A DNA stretch of 18,476 nt from Acidobacteriota bacterium. Lineage in GTDB: Bacteria > Acidobacteriota > Terriglobia > Acidiferrales > UBA7541. A program made the translations under genes and the position numbers. The DNA lies in NCBI GenBank assembly GCA_003224135.1, contig QHYO01000329.1, positions 1 through 18,476 of the forward strand, written 5' to 3'. Shown piece by piece: positions 1 to 6,724 of this stretch. Position 1 is the stretch's first letter; each line of letters opens with the position of its first letter. Below the pieces are notes generated by a model. That model had not been told where the DNA came from, did no database searches, and saw only the letters and a list, made by a program, of their open reading frames with translations.

Positions 1-1
1 A

Positions 2-451
2 TTGACGGAGACGAAAGGTTTCACGCGCTGGCTCTCAACGGAGCTGGACGAGCGGCTTCCTGGTTTTGCGGAACAGATCAAGCTGCACATCACCGGGTGC
101 CCGAATAGCTGCGGCCAGCATTGGATTGCGGACATTGGCATCGAAGGGAAGAAAATCAAGTCCGACGGAAAAATGGTGGACGCGTACTACTTCTGTGTGG
201 GCGGCAGCGTGGGACAGATCGCGTCGATTGCACGGCCCGTCGGCTATCGCTGCGCCGCGACGGAAGTTCCGGATGCGATCGAGCGGCTCATCGTGAATTT
301 TAAAGAAGACCGCGACGCGAACGAAGATCTGCGAACGTTCCTCGCGCGCCTTACCAACGAACAGATTCGCACGATTCTCGGGGGAGAATCATTTGTGCCG
401 GTGCAGCGCGATGTGCCTGTGGGCAGAACGCCGGCGGGAGTGGAGGGTTAA
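2..451 (+). CDS. Sulfite/nitrite reductase (siroheme, 4Fe-4S), C-terminal part, 5' truncated by the window edge
   Basis: This is the last ~149 residues of a ferredoxin-type sulfite or nitrite reductase, which carries out the six-electron reduction of sulfite to sulfide (or nitrite to ammonia) on a coupled siroheme/[4Fe-4S] centre. The diagnostic piece is HITGCPNSCGQHW (visible residues 29-41). Its CxxxC pair (Cys33, Cys37) supplies two cluster ligands, and one of these Cys also bridges to siroheme iron. The other Cys pair would lie just upstream, off the window. The leading TETKGF text is family-like and the frame is open from base 2, so the TTG at base 2 is not a true start. Two siroheme-synthesis genes and a sulfur-anion transporter follow within a few bases, which favours sulfite over nitrite as substrate. 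That choice is inference, because the two enzymes cannot be separated from the C-terminus alone. The stop lies 3 bp before the next start. Confidence 0.9.
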   Translation: MTETKGFTRWLSTELDERLPGFAEQIKLHITGCPNSCGQHWIADIGIEGKKIKSDGKMVDAYYFCVGGSVGQIASIARPVGYRCAATEVPDAIERLIVNFKEDRDANEDLRTFLARLTNEQIRTILGGESFVPVQRDVPVGRTPAGVEG

Positions 452-454
452 GCA

Positions 455-1072
455 ATGAGTTTATTTCCGATGTTTGTGAAATTGCGAGGACGTTTGGTTG
501 TAGTGATCGGTGGCGGCGAAATTGCCGTAGGAAAAATCGATGGATTGCTGCGTGCCGGCGCGAAGGTTCGGGTCGTCGCTCCGGAAGTAAATGCTGCGTT
601 CATTGAGCCGATTCGCAGTGGCAAGGTGGAATGGGTTGCGCGCAAGTTCCAGGTGCAGGACCTGGCCGGAGCGAGGTTTGTAATTGCGGCGACGTCAGCG
701 CCCGGCGTGAATGCAGCGGTTTATCGTGAAGCGGAAGCGCGCGGAATTTTATGCAACGCGGTGGATGACATCGAGAACTGCCACTTTTATTACGGATCGG
801 TTGTGCAGCGCGGTGATTTGCAGATTGCGATTTCGACGAACGGAAAAAGTCCCGCGTTGGCACAAAGGCTACGCCAGGAGCTCGAGCAGCAGTTTGGTTC
901 GGAATACGAAGTGTGGCTGGAGTGGCTTGGGGCGGCCCGCGAGCTTTTGCGTGCGGCAGAGGGCGGCACGGAAAGCAACAAGCAGATGCTGCATCACCTG
1001 GCGAGCAAGCCGATGTACGAGCGTTTTATGAAAGAAGCGCGCAAAGAACCGTCGCAGCAAGGTGTTTCGTGA
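455..1072 (+). CDS. Precorrin-2 dehydrogenase / sirohydrochlorin ferrochelatase (CysG N-terminal domain, Met8-like)
   Basis: A 205-residue stand-alone version of the N-terminal half of CysG. It oxidises precorrin-2 to sirohydrochlorin with NAD+ and then inserts Fe2+ to make siroheme. It opens MSLFPMFVKLRGR, followed by a Rossmann beta strand and the glycine loop GGGEIA (residues 19-24). The signature NAVDD (101-105) holds the Asp expected to act in both dehydrogenation and chelation. NCHFYYGSVVQRGDLQIAIS and NGKSPALA follow, all typical of the family. Length fits single-domain homologues (about 200-220 aa). The ATG is preceded by GGAGGG with 7 bases between. The gene starts 3 bp after the reductase stop and its stop overlaps the next start (GTGA), so translational coupling is likely. 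Its product is the cofactor of the upstream reductase. Confidence 0.93.
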   Translation: MSLFPMFVKLRGRLVVVIGGGEIAVGKIDGLLRAGAKVRVVAPEVNAAFIEPIRSGKVEWVARKFQVQDLAGARFVIAATSAPGVNAAVYREAEARGILCNAVDDIENCHFYYGSVVQRGDLQIAISTNGKSPALAQRLRQELEQQFGSEYEVWLEWLGAARELLRAAEGGTESNKQMLHHLASKPMYERFMKEARKEPSQQGVS

Positions 1073-1872
1073 GCGGAAAAGTCTATTTAGTGGGAGCGGG
1101 GCCGGGCGATCCAGAGTTGCTGACGCTGAAGGCGGCGAAAGTTCTTGCAAGTGCTGAAGTTGTGCTGCATGACGCGCTGGTGAGCAGGGAAGTGTTCGCG
1201 CTGGTGACGCCCACGGCGCAATTGATTGATGTTGGCAAACGAGCGGGCAAGAAACTGCTGACTCAAGACGAAATCAACAGCCTGCTCGTGAACTATGCGA
1301 GCAAAAACAAAATCGTGGTCCGCCTGAAGGGCGGCGATCCATTGTTGTTTGGGCGCGCCGGTGAAGAGATCGAGGCGCTCCGAAGGGCGCAAGTCGATTT
1401 TGAAATTGTACCCGGAATCACGGCGGCGGTTGGCGCTGCCGCTGGCGCTAAAATTTCTTTGACGGACCGGCGAGTCGCTTCGCAAGTACTGTTCACCACG
1501 TTTTCGCGGGGTGAGAACGCGAATTGGTTGAATTGGGCCGCGGTAACTCCTGAGACGACGAATGCCATTTACATGCCGGGCACGCACTACGGCGAAGTCG
1601 CGGCGCGGCTGATCGAAAACGGACTGTCACCGGAGACGCCATGCGTCGTTGTGTCGCAGGCCTCGCGCGCGGAGCAGCAAGTGCGCTGGTCGAGCATTGC
1701 GGCGCTGTCGAGCGAAGCGGAATTGCCTGCGCCGTCGATCCTGCTTGTGGGCCGCGTGGCTTCTCAGGCAGAAGGACAAGCTTTCGATCAATGGGGAACA
1801 CGGTTGGCGCCGGAAGTATTTCTGTCCGCCCCGGAGGGCGGCTTGCGACTGGATGAGTTGAAGAAGAACTGA
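1069..1872 (+). CDS. cobA: Uroporphyrinogen-III C-methyltransferase (SUMT)
   Basis: A 267-residue SAM-dependent enzyme that methylates uroporphyrinogen III at C2 and C7 to give precorrin-2, the substrate of the preceding gene product. I chose the GTG overlapping the upstream stop by 4 bp. It has AAGGTG four bases upstream, and the protein then begins SGKVYLVGAGPGDPELLT exactly as family members do. The open frame extends 52 codons further up but only antiparallel to the previous gene's coding sense. Visible motifs are VGAGPGDP (8-15), VRLKGGDPLLFGRAGEE (SAM-binding loop), VPGITAAVGAAA and a C-terminal SILLVGRV. Two usual signatures are altered: the expected LTHR reads LTDRR, and the expected VTGH reads TTFS. 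The C-terminal tail runs about 25 residues past the core. The fold assignment is secure; the exact ring positions methylated are inferred. Confidence 0.92.
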   Translation: MSGKVYLVGAGPGDPELLTLKAAKVLASAEVVLHDALVSREVFALVTPTAQLIDVGKRAGKKLLTQDEINSLLVNYASKNKIVVRLKGGDPLLFGRAGEEIEALRRAQVDFEIVPGITAAVGAAAGAKISLTDRRVASQVLFTTFSRGENANWLNWAAVTPETTNAIYMPGTHYGEVAARLIENGLSPETPCVVVSQASRAEQQVRWSSIAALSSEAELPAPSILLVGRVASQAEGQAFDQWGTRLAPEVFLSAPEGGLRLDELKKN

Positions 1873-1916
1873 CGATTTCGCTTGCGGTGAATATTTTTCG
1901 TGAACGGAGAAATGGA

Positions 1917-2051
1917 ATGAGTCAACAAGAACAAACAGTAGCGGAGCCGGCCAAGCAGCGAGGCCTTTCGATTGATGCGTGGGCGGTGTTGCTGGCATTC
2001 GTGCTGGCAGCGCTCGTTCGTGCGGGCGTGTTCAAGCACATCCCCTGGTGA
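1917..2051 (+). CDS. 44-residue single-pass membrane microprotein preceding the YeiH-type transporter
   Basis: This small gene begins ATG AGT CAA and ends at a TGA. GGAGA lies 6 bases before the ATG, a normal ribosome site. The product has a polar N-terminus with Glu/Gln/Lys (about residues 1-18), one hydrophobic helix WAVLLAFVLAALV (22-34), and a short basic/aromatic end RAGVFKHIPW. It sits 44 bp after the SUMT stop and 45 bp before the transporter start, on the same strand, so it is very probably cotranscribed. I do not know a named family for it. From its position it could be an accessory subunit or assembly partner of the transporter, since small single-helix proteins commonly pair with larger carriers. 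A function in the siroheme pathway is less likely because those enzymes are soluble. Evidence that it is real: Shine-Dalgarno, a coherent TM helix and positioning inside a compact operon. Confidence 0.7.
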   Translation: MSQQEQTVAEPAKQRGLSIDAWAVLLAFVLAALVRAGVFKHIPW

Positions 2052-2096
2052 TGCAAGAAAAGTGAAGCAACAAAATTGGCGGAGATGAGGTGAAGT

Positions 2097-3182
2097 ATGG
2101 CGGGCACAGTAGCTCTTCCCCAGGTGCGCCCGGTGAATCCGGGGCTGCAATTTTTGAAGGTGATTCCCGGAGTTTTGCTGCTCGCTGCGGTCGGCTACGC
2201 GGGCAAGCTGCTAGAAGCAAACGTCGGCAAATATGCAAAGGCGCACCACTGGACATTTCCAAACATTGAGTACGTGTTGTGGGCGATTCTGATCGGCCTC
2301 GCGATTTCCAATACAGTCGGTGTGCCGGAGATTTTTCGCGCGGGTGTGGCGACGTACGAATTTTGGCTGAAGGCTGGAATCGTGCTGCTCGGCGCGCGTT
2401 TTTTGCTGGGTGACGTGTTGAAACTCGGCGGAGCAAGTTTGGCGCTAGTTGGGATTGAGATCGTCGTGGCGATTGCTTTCATGACTTTTCTTGGCCGCGC
2501 ATTCGGATTGAAGCCAAAGCTGACTTCGCTGCTGGCGGTTGGTTCCGCGGTTTGCGGAGTGAGCGCGATCATTGCGACCAAAGGCGCGATTGACGCCGAT
2601 GATGAAGATTCGTCGTTCGCAATTGCGGCGATTCTTGCGCTGGGCGCTCTGGCGCTGTTCACGTTTCCGTTGATTGGGCACGCGATTCACTTGAGCGATC
2701 ACGCGTACGGCGTATGGACGGGTCTTGCAGTGGACAATACGGCCGAGGCGGCTGCCGCGGGCGCGTTGTACTCCGATGCCGCAGGAAAGCTTGCTGTGCT
2801 GACGAAGACTACGCGCAACGCGTTGATCGGATTTGTGGTGCTGGCGTATGCGTTCTACTGGGCGAGCCGAGGGCAAGCGCAAGCAGTTGGAAACAAGGCG
2901 CTGTTTCTTTGGCAGAAGTTTCCCAAGTTTGTCCTGGGATTCCTACTGATTTCGGCGCTGGCGACGGCGGCGTTTTTCTCAAAGGACCAGATCGGCGCGC
3001 TGGCGAATCTTTCTCGCTGGGCGTTTTTGCTGACGTTTGCGGGAGTCGGGCTGCGCACCAACTTCAAGGCGCTGTCAAAGCAAGGGCTGAAGCCGTTCGC
3101 CGTCGGCGCGATCGGGGAAGTAGTGATTGCGGCCTTCACCCTAGGACTAGTATTCGCTGCGCAACGCGTCTTTCACTGGTAG
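2097..3182 (+). CDS. yeiH: YeiH/PF03601-family putative sulfate/sulfite exporter, polytopic membrane protein
   Basis: A 361-residue inner-membrane carrier with about ten hydrophobic segments. Family signatures visible are the first-half loop GSAVCGVSAIIATKGAI (149-165) followed by the acidic DADDEDSS, and in the second half AVDNTAEAAAAGALYSDAAG (211-230) leading into a basic KTTRNALIG. This pattern is that of the conserved YeiH-like family annotated as putative sulfate exporters; several relatives are implicated in export of sulfite or other sulfur anions. The last gene of the sulfur operon, it starts 45 bp after the microprotein stop with GAGGTGA just before the ATG. Placed with a sulfite reductase and siroheme synthesis, it could relieve sulfite excess or move a sulfonate- or sulfate-derived anion. 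Direction and substrate cannot be read from the sequence. Confidence 0.85.
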   Translation: MAGTVALPQVRPVNPGLQFLKVIPGVLLLAAVGYAGKLLEANVGKYAKAHHWTFPNIEYVLWAILIGLAISNTVGVPEIFRAGVATYEFWLKAGIVLLGARFLLGDVLKLGGASLALVGIEIVVAIAFMTFLGRAFGLKPKLTSLLAVGSAVCGVSAIIATKGAIDADDEDSSFAIAAILALGALALFTFPLIGHAIHLSDHAYGVWTGLAVDNTAEAAAAGALYSDAAGKLAVLTKTTRNALIGFVVLAYAFYWASRGQAQAVGNKALFLWQKFPKFVLGFLLISALATAAFFSKDQIGALANLSRWAFLLTFAGVGLRTNFKALSKQGLKPFAVGAIGEVVIAAFTLGLVFAAQRVFHW

Positions 3183-3427
3183 AGCATTCGGCATTGGTAG
3201 GGACGTGCCGTAAAGGGTGGATCAGAGGGCGACGGAAATACTGAAAAGTGAAAAGCATCAAAACAAAAGAGTTATGGACGCCAAACTCTAAGAATATCAA
3301 AACACAAACCTTACGCTATTTGTAGGTTGAACAGCGCAAGTGACTTACTTATATCTGCAGTTACTATGGAATCGACGGAAGGTCAAGGAAAATCCCGACA
3401 CTGAGCACTTTCGGAGTGCCAACACGC
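3183..3427. other. Gene-free, locally A/T-rich spacer after the sulfur operon
   Basis: No open frame here looks like a protein. Bases about 3230-3370 are visibly richer in A and T than anything else in the window, with runs such as AAAAGCATCAAAACAAAAG. Two weak inverted repeats are present: AGAGTT/AACTCT at 3268-3273 and 3284-3289, and GCACT/AGTGC around a TTCGG loop at 3405-3419, just beyond the stop of the sulfatase relic. Neither is followed by a T-run on the strand where it would be needed, so neither is a convincing terminator. Together with the sulfatase relic and the following spacer, this makes about 950 bp without an intact gene. Confidence 0.5.
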
Positions 3428-3937
3428 TTAGTTAGGACCGGGAGCGTCGGCCCTAGTCGTCTGGCGGACTTGGAATGTCTGGCTCTGGTCCGGTTCCTTC
3501 GCACCGAAATGATCGGCAAGGTCCTTCCCATCGAAGCTTGCCGTAAAGCTTTCCTTGATCTCCGGAAGCATCGCGCCGTTCCACTCATACCACTCCCGAA
3601 CAATCTGACGGTATACGTCTTTCTGTCGCTCCTTAAGGTTTGCGCGCTCCAAGGGATCTTCAAGGACGTTGAAGAGGAACGTATTGTCGAGGATTTTGAG
3701 AAATTTATGATTGCCGTCGCGCGCCGCTCGCTGCGGGTTCGCTTTGAAGCGCCAAAATAATTTGCGCGGGACCGCTGCGGCATTTTGAGTGAGTATCGGC
3801 AACAAGTTCATGCCAGCGGTTGGATAGGCTGGATCGGGTTGTGTGCCGGCAGCGGCGAGAAGCGTTGGCATCCAGTCCATGCCGATGGAGACTTGTTCGG
3901 TTGTAAGGCCCCCGCGAATGCGTGCGGACACTGACAC
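3428..3937 (-). pseudogene. C-terminal remnant of a sulfatase (alkaline-phosphatase-superfamily arylsulfatase)
   Basis: The minus-strand translation matches the last third of an arylsulfatase. It contains GMDWMPTLLAAAG, the helix that follows the typical pressure-your-way 'WPG' loop, then NLLPILTQ and KLFWRF. It continues through DGNHKFLKI, FNVLEDPLERANL (the usual 'LYDLxxDPxExxNL' sheet) and a terminal helix. The start is missing: upstream of about 3920 the frame gives no sulfatase-like sequence, and the N-terminal CxPSR formylglycine site and metal ligands are absent. It therefore cannot be an active sulfatase. The tail after about residue 135 is low in similarity and ends at a TAA. It lies convergent to the sulfur operon, which suggests an ancestral link with sulfate-ester scavenging, now lost by deletion. 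An alternative is a foreign fragment brought in by recombination. Confidence 0.72.
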
Positions 3938-4028
3938 GAGCTACACCAGCAACCAAGAAATCCCCAGTGTGTCTAGAATTGAACAGCACGAGTCCTTGGC
4001 AGTCTCTAACATTTGGCACTCCACTGGT

Positions 4029-4050
4029 GGACGGCCGTCCGATGGACGGC
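4029..4050. promoter_or_regulatory. Nested GGACGG palindrome, candidate operator or switching hairpin
   Basis: Bases 4029-4040 are a perfect 12-bp palindrome, GGACGGCCGTCC. The second half also pairs with a third copy of the arm: GCCGTCC (4034-4040), a GAT loop, then GGACGGC (4044-4050). The central CCGTCC can therefore pair with either flanking GGACGG, giving two mutually exclusive stems. It lies about 85 bp upstream of the exported-protein gene at 4136, in an otherwise gene-free spacer. A dimeric repressor site or a 5'-leader hairpin are both possible. No T-run follows, so it is not an obvious terminator. Confidence 0.4.
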
Positions 4051-4135
4051 ATCTACATATCTCGCCATTTCTCTCATGACGGCCTGACGGAATAGATTAC
4101 ACATTTCGCTGGTGGAGTAGCTAACGGAGGATTCA

Positions 4136-4609
4136 ATGCAATGGAAATCAGTTTCGAGAATTTCGATGGTGACAATTCCTCTAATGGTGGTTTGCGGTTT
4201 ACTGGTCCCAGCTTCGTCAACGGGTCCCACAGCGCGGGCAGACGATGAGGACACAAAGGTATGCACGAATCATACCCTTCACGGCGAATACGGATTCGCC
4301 CTCGAAGGCGAGATCCTCGGACCGGGCCTCCAGTTCCGCGGCGTAGTCATGCAACATTATGATGGCAAAGGTAGTTTTACGCAGGTGGATCACATCGTGG
4401 TCAACGGCGTGCCACCCGCGGAGGAGTGGACGCCGGGCAGCGGGACCTATGCCGTCAATCCGAATTGCACTGGATCAGCTGTAATCAACGTGCCCGGGAA
4501 TCCCCTTTCCCCGATTAACTTGCATTTCGTGGTGGTCAAACAGGGCAAGGAAATCCACCAAGTGGTCGACGCAAATGTGGTCACTGCCGTCGGCAACAAA
4601 GTCGAGTAA
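4136..4609 (+). CDS. Small exported protein with a two-cysteine GEYGF/GTYxVNPNC domain
   Basis: A 157-residue protein with a Sec-type signal: basic Lys4/Arg8, hydrophobic core about 11-24, and a likely cleavage after TARA (residues 32-35) before DDED. The mature part starts VCTNHTLHGEYGFALEG (42-58), has a DGKGSFTQVD turn (76-85), and then SGTYAVNPNCTGSAVI (102-117). Cys43 and Cys111 are the only mature cysteines and probably form a disulfide. I recognise the general pattern (Cys, LxGxYGF, DGxG, GTYxVNxxCxG) from many short exported proteins of Acidobacteriota and other soil bacteria, but know of no function for it. An alternating hydrophobic pattern suggests a small beta barrel. CGGAGG lies 5 bases before the ATG. 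It precedes the exported carbonic anhydrase by 99 bp and may be cotranscribed with it. Confidence 0.75.
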   Translation: MQWKSVSRISMVTIPLMVVCGLLVPASSTGPTARADDEDTKVCTNHTLHGEYGFALEGEILGPGLQFRGVVMQHYDGKGSFTQVDHIVVNGVPPAEEWTPGSGTYAVNPNCTGSAVINVPGNPLSPINLHFVVVKQGKEIHQVVDANVVTAVGNKVE

Positions 4610-4708
4610 TCGCTGCGATTAAGCAGTTGTGATGCATGAAAGCTGTTCCTCCCGTTTTCAAGGTCAAAAAGGAAATCTCGGATAAATACAGCCTAAGGAG
4701 CGACGACG

Positions 4709-5449
4709 ATGCAGCATTCACAATTAAGCGATGGAAGAGATCGACTTGACCGCCGGGCCTTTTGCAAGGCCGCCGGCGTTGCGACCGCTGTCGGGGTAGT
4801 AGAGGCAAGCCTGGGAAGCGCGTTGGCCTATGCAGACCTCACCAAGGAGCAGCGTGACAAGATGACGCCGGACGAAATCCTCCAGCAGATGAAAGCTGGC
4901 AACGAACGCTTCCGGTCGGGCAAGCCGCAGCATCGCGATCTCATGCGCGAAGCTAAGGCGACTGCCAAGGGACAGTATCCTGCCGCGATTGTCTTCAGCT
5001 GTATTGACTCGCGAGCACCTGCCGAGTTGATTCTCGACTTTGGTATCGGCGATATCTTCAGCGGTCGCGTGGCAGGCAACGTTGCTGACGAGGACGTATT
5101 GGGCAGCATGGAATTCGCTTGCAAGGTGGCAGGCTCGAAAGTCGTGCTTGTCATGGGCCACACCGCCTGTGGCGCTATCAAGGGCGCCATTGACGAGGTG
5201 CAGATTGGCAATCTCACAGCGTTGCTTGTGAAGATCCGTCCAGCCGTTGAAGCCACTCACTACACGGGGGAGCGCACGGCCAAAAACTACGGGTTCGTAG
5301 ATGCTGTGGCGCGAAAGAACGTGTCACTGACTATCGCCAACATTCGCGAAAAGAGCCCTGTGCTTCGGGACCTCGAATCCAGCGGCAGCATAAAGATTGC
5401 AGGCTCGATGTACAACCTCGAAACGGGAATGGTTGAGTTCCTCGAGTAG
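4709..5449 (+). CDS. Beta-class carbonic anhydrase with a Tat export signal
   Basis: A 246-residue enzyme that interconverts CO2 and bicarbonate. The zinc site is intact: Cys98 and Asp100/Arg102 in FSCIDSRAP, and His151 with Cys154 in MGHTACGAI. GRVAGNVADEDVLGSMEFA (119-137) and the closing SMYNLETGMVEFL are also family features. In front of the enzyme is a twin-arginine leader: DRRAFCKAAG (14-23), a hydrophobic stretch with GVATAVGVV, and a likely cleavage after ALAYA (38-42). The protein should therefore fold in the cytoplasm and act in the periplasm. AAGGAG is 8 bases before the ATG. It follows the small exported protein on the same strand, and downstream is a convergent YCII gene. A periplasmic enzyme could trap CO2/bicarbonate or buffer the periplasm. 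Paralogous cytoplasmic copies would normally be elsewhere in the genome. Confidence 0.93.
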   Translation: MQHSQLSDGRDRLDRRAFCKAAGVATAVGVVEASLGSALAYADLTKEQRDKMTPDEILQQMKAGNERFRSGKPQHRDLMREAKATAKGQYPAAIVFSCIDSRAPAELILDFGIGDIFSGRVAGNVADEDVLGSMEFACKVAGSKVVLVMGHTACGAIKGAIDEVQIGNLTALLVKIRPAVEATHYTGERTAKNYGFVDAVARKNVSLTIANIREKSPVLRDLESSGSIKIAGSMYNLETGMVEFLE

Positions 5450-5691
5450 CGGTTAGGCCCGGGGTCTCTAGCTGAATCGACACTTCTCCCGTTGGCTGAC
5501 TTCCATGATAGGTCTTTGTCAACCATGGGCAAAAGCTCTCCTGACGCGCTTCGCAGGAGCGCGCATGTAAATTCTTTCTGGTTCTTCGCCGCGTGTGTTG
5601 GCCTCTCATCCATGGTCTAGTTCTTGGATACTTGTAAGATGGTAGTTCGAAACCGAAGCTATCACCGGTCCGGATCTTAAGGTACGCGCCG

Positions 5692-6048
5692 CTACAACCG
5701 CCTTCGTTCGCCACTCGTGCTCGTAAGCTCCCTGACGGGCCGCACCTCAATGCTGCCCACGTGAGCGGGCGGCATTTGCGAGGCGACTTGGATCGCATCA
5801 TTTAGGTCGGCGGCGTCAATCAGATAGAACCCAGCCAAGCACTCCTTCGTCTCGGCGAAAGGGCCGTCCCTGATGGACACCTTTCCGTTGCGGACCCGCA
5901 CGGTGGTGGCGGTATGAACGGGTTGAAGGGCCTCCGAGGCAAGGCACCGGCCCGTGTTTCGGAGAGACTGATCGTAAGCCATACACTCATCGTCGGTCAT
6001 GGCCCCGATTTGCTTCTCTTCACCGTAGACAAGGCATAGGAACTTCAT
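5692..6048 (-). CDS. YCII/DGPF-domain protein
   Basis: A 118-residue protein beginning MKFLCLVYGEE, the usual opening of this family. It contains the hallmark DGPFAETKECLAGFYLIDA (about 61-79), in which DGPF names the family and the acidic/His residues line a ferredoxin-like pocket. I start it at the second ATG: AAGGAG stands 6 bases before it, while the ATG 15 bases further up has no ribosome site. YCII-like proteins are often encoded next to ECF sigma factors and VOC or DUF1801 genes, and their biochemical role is largely unknown. No sigma factor is present here. It is convergent with the carbonic anhydrase, with 242 bp of unassigned sequence between the two stops. Confidence 0.88.
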   Translation of the reverse strand: MKFLCLVYGEEKQIGAMTDDECMAYDQSLRNTGRCLASEALQPVHTATTVRVRNGKVSIRDGPFAETKECLAGFYLIDAADLNDAIQVASQMPPAHVGSIEVRPVRELTSTSGERRRL

Positions 6049-6256
6049 AGGAGTCTCCTTCATTTCGAGTTCAATACTTCAATACCATAGTTGCTCGGGA
6101 AACTAAGACTGCCAGTTTGGCGACTACACGGGGTCAGCCGTAGCCCCTGTACTGTATTGTGATAGAGATCTGCCCACTTCGGTTTGGCGGACTCCCACGC
6201 TAGAAGGAAAGACATGAAGAGCGCGTCAAGACGGCGATGAGGACGCGCGGGTCGTG

Positions 6257-6682
6257 CTATTTGGAGGTGCGGTGGAGGAGTTGCTGGAAGCGGGAGTCGC
6301 TCCGGAGGGAAGAGAATGCGGGGTTGGCGTTGATTGCGGGGAAATCACGATAGCCGAGGTCGAGGGATTTTTGCAGAGTGGCAAGAGCTTTCTCCTTGTC
6401 GCCGTTCCCTGCGTAGAAGGAACTCAACCAGTAAAAATCATTCGAGGTCTTCACTGTCCTTCCCTTCAACACGGTGGACACGGCCTCGCCGTAGCGGTTT
6501 TGTGCAGCGAGCGCTTGTGCCCTGCCGAGGTTCGCCACGTCGGAATTTCCGCTTATCTCATCACAACGATCAAAAGCGGCCATGGCCTCCGGAAAGCGAC
6601 CCTGCATATAGAGGGCGCGGCCGAGATGGTACTGCGCGTAGCCGAGGGAAGGGTTGAGTCGAATGGCCTGACCGGCTGGGAT
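6257..6682 (-). pseudogene. TPR-protein 3' fragment (truncated at its 5' end)
   Basis: The minus strand encodes tetratricopeptide text. AIRLNPSLGYAQYHLGRALY (upstream of the first ATG) runs into MQGRFPEAMAAFDRC, then NLGRAQALAAQNRYGEA and DKEKALATLQKSLDLG, ending with NPAFSSLRSDSRFQQLL. That ending resembles the tails of TPR-bearing kinases and TolB-like regulators, including the kinase at 10764-13175. Homology begins mid-repeat near 6682 with no start codon, and upstream the frame runs antisense into the signal peptide of the next gene. The only in-frame ATG (6607) would begin inside a TPR helix. I read it as a decayed or deleted gene whose front part is gone; a short standalone TPR protein starting at 6607 is the alternative. 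Confidence 0.6.
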
Positions 6683-6724
6683 TGACGCGGGTATGATGGG
6701 TTTGTTCGCCGCATGGAGGCTGTG

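Noticed and set aside
3189..3210. CGGCA ... TGCCG hairpin after the transporter stop
   Set aside because: Only five base pairs, a 12-base loop and no T-run; not convincing as a terminator.
5287..5613. Minus-strand frame starting MDERPTHAAKNQKEF in the gap after the carbonic anhydrase
   Set aside because: The first ~50 residues look mildly protein-like, but there is no ribosome site, no family match and the rest is antisense to the carbonic anhydrase end. The gap 5450-5691 is left unassigned.
6214..6240. ATG with AAGGAA ahead of it giving an 8-codon frame
   Set aside because: MKSASRRR is too short to support as a gene and has no clear attenuator structure downstream.
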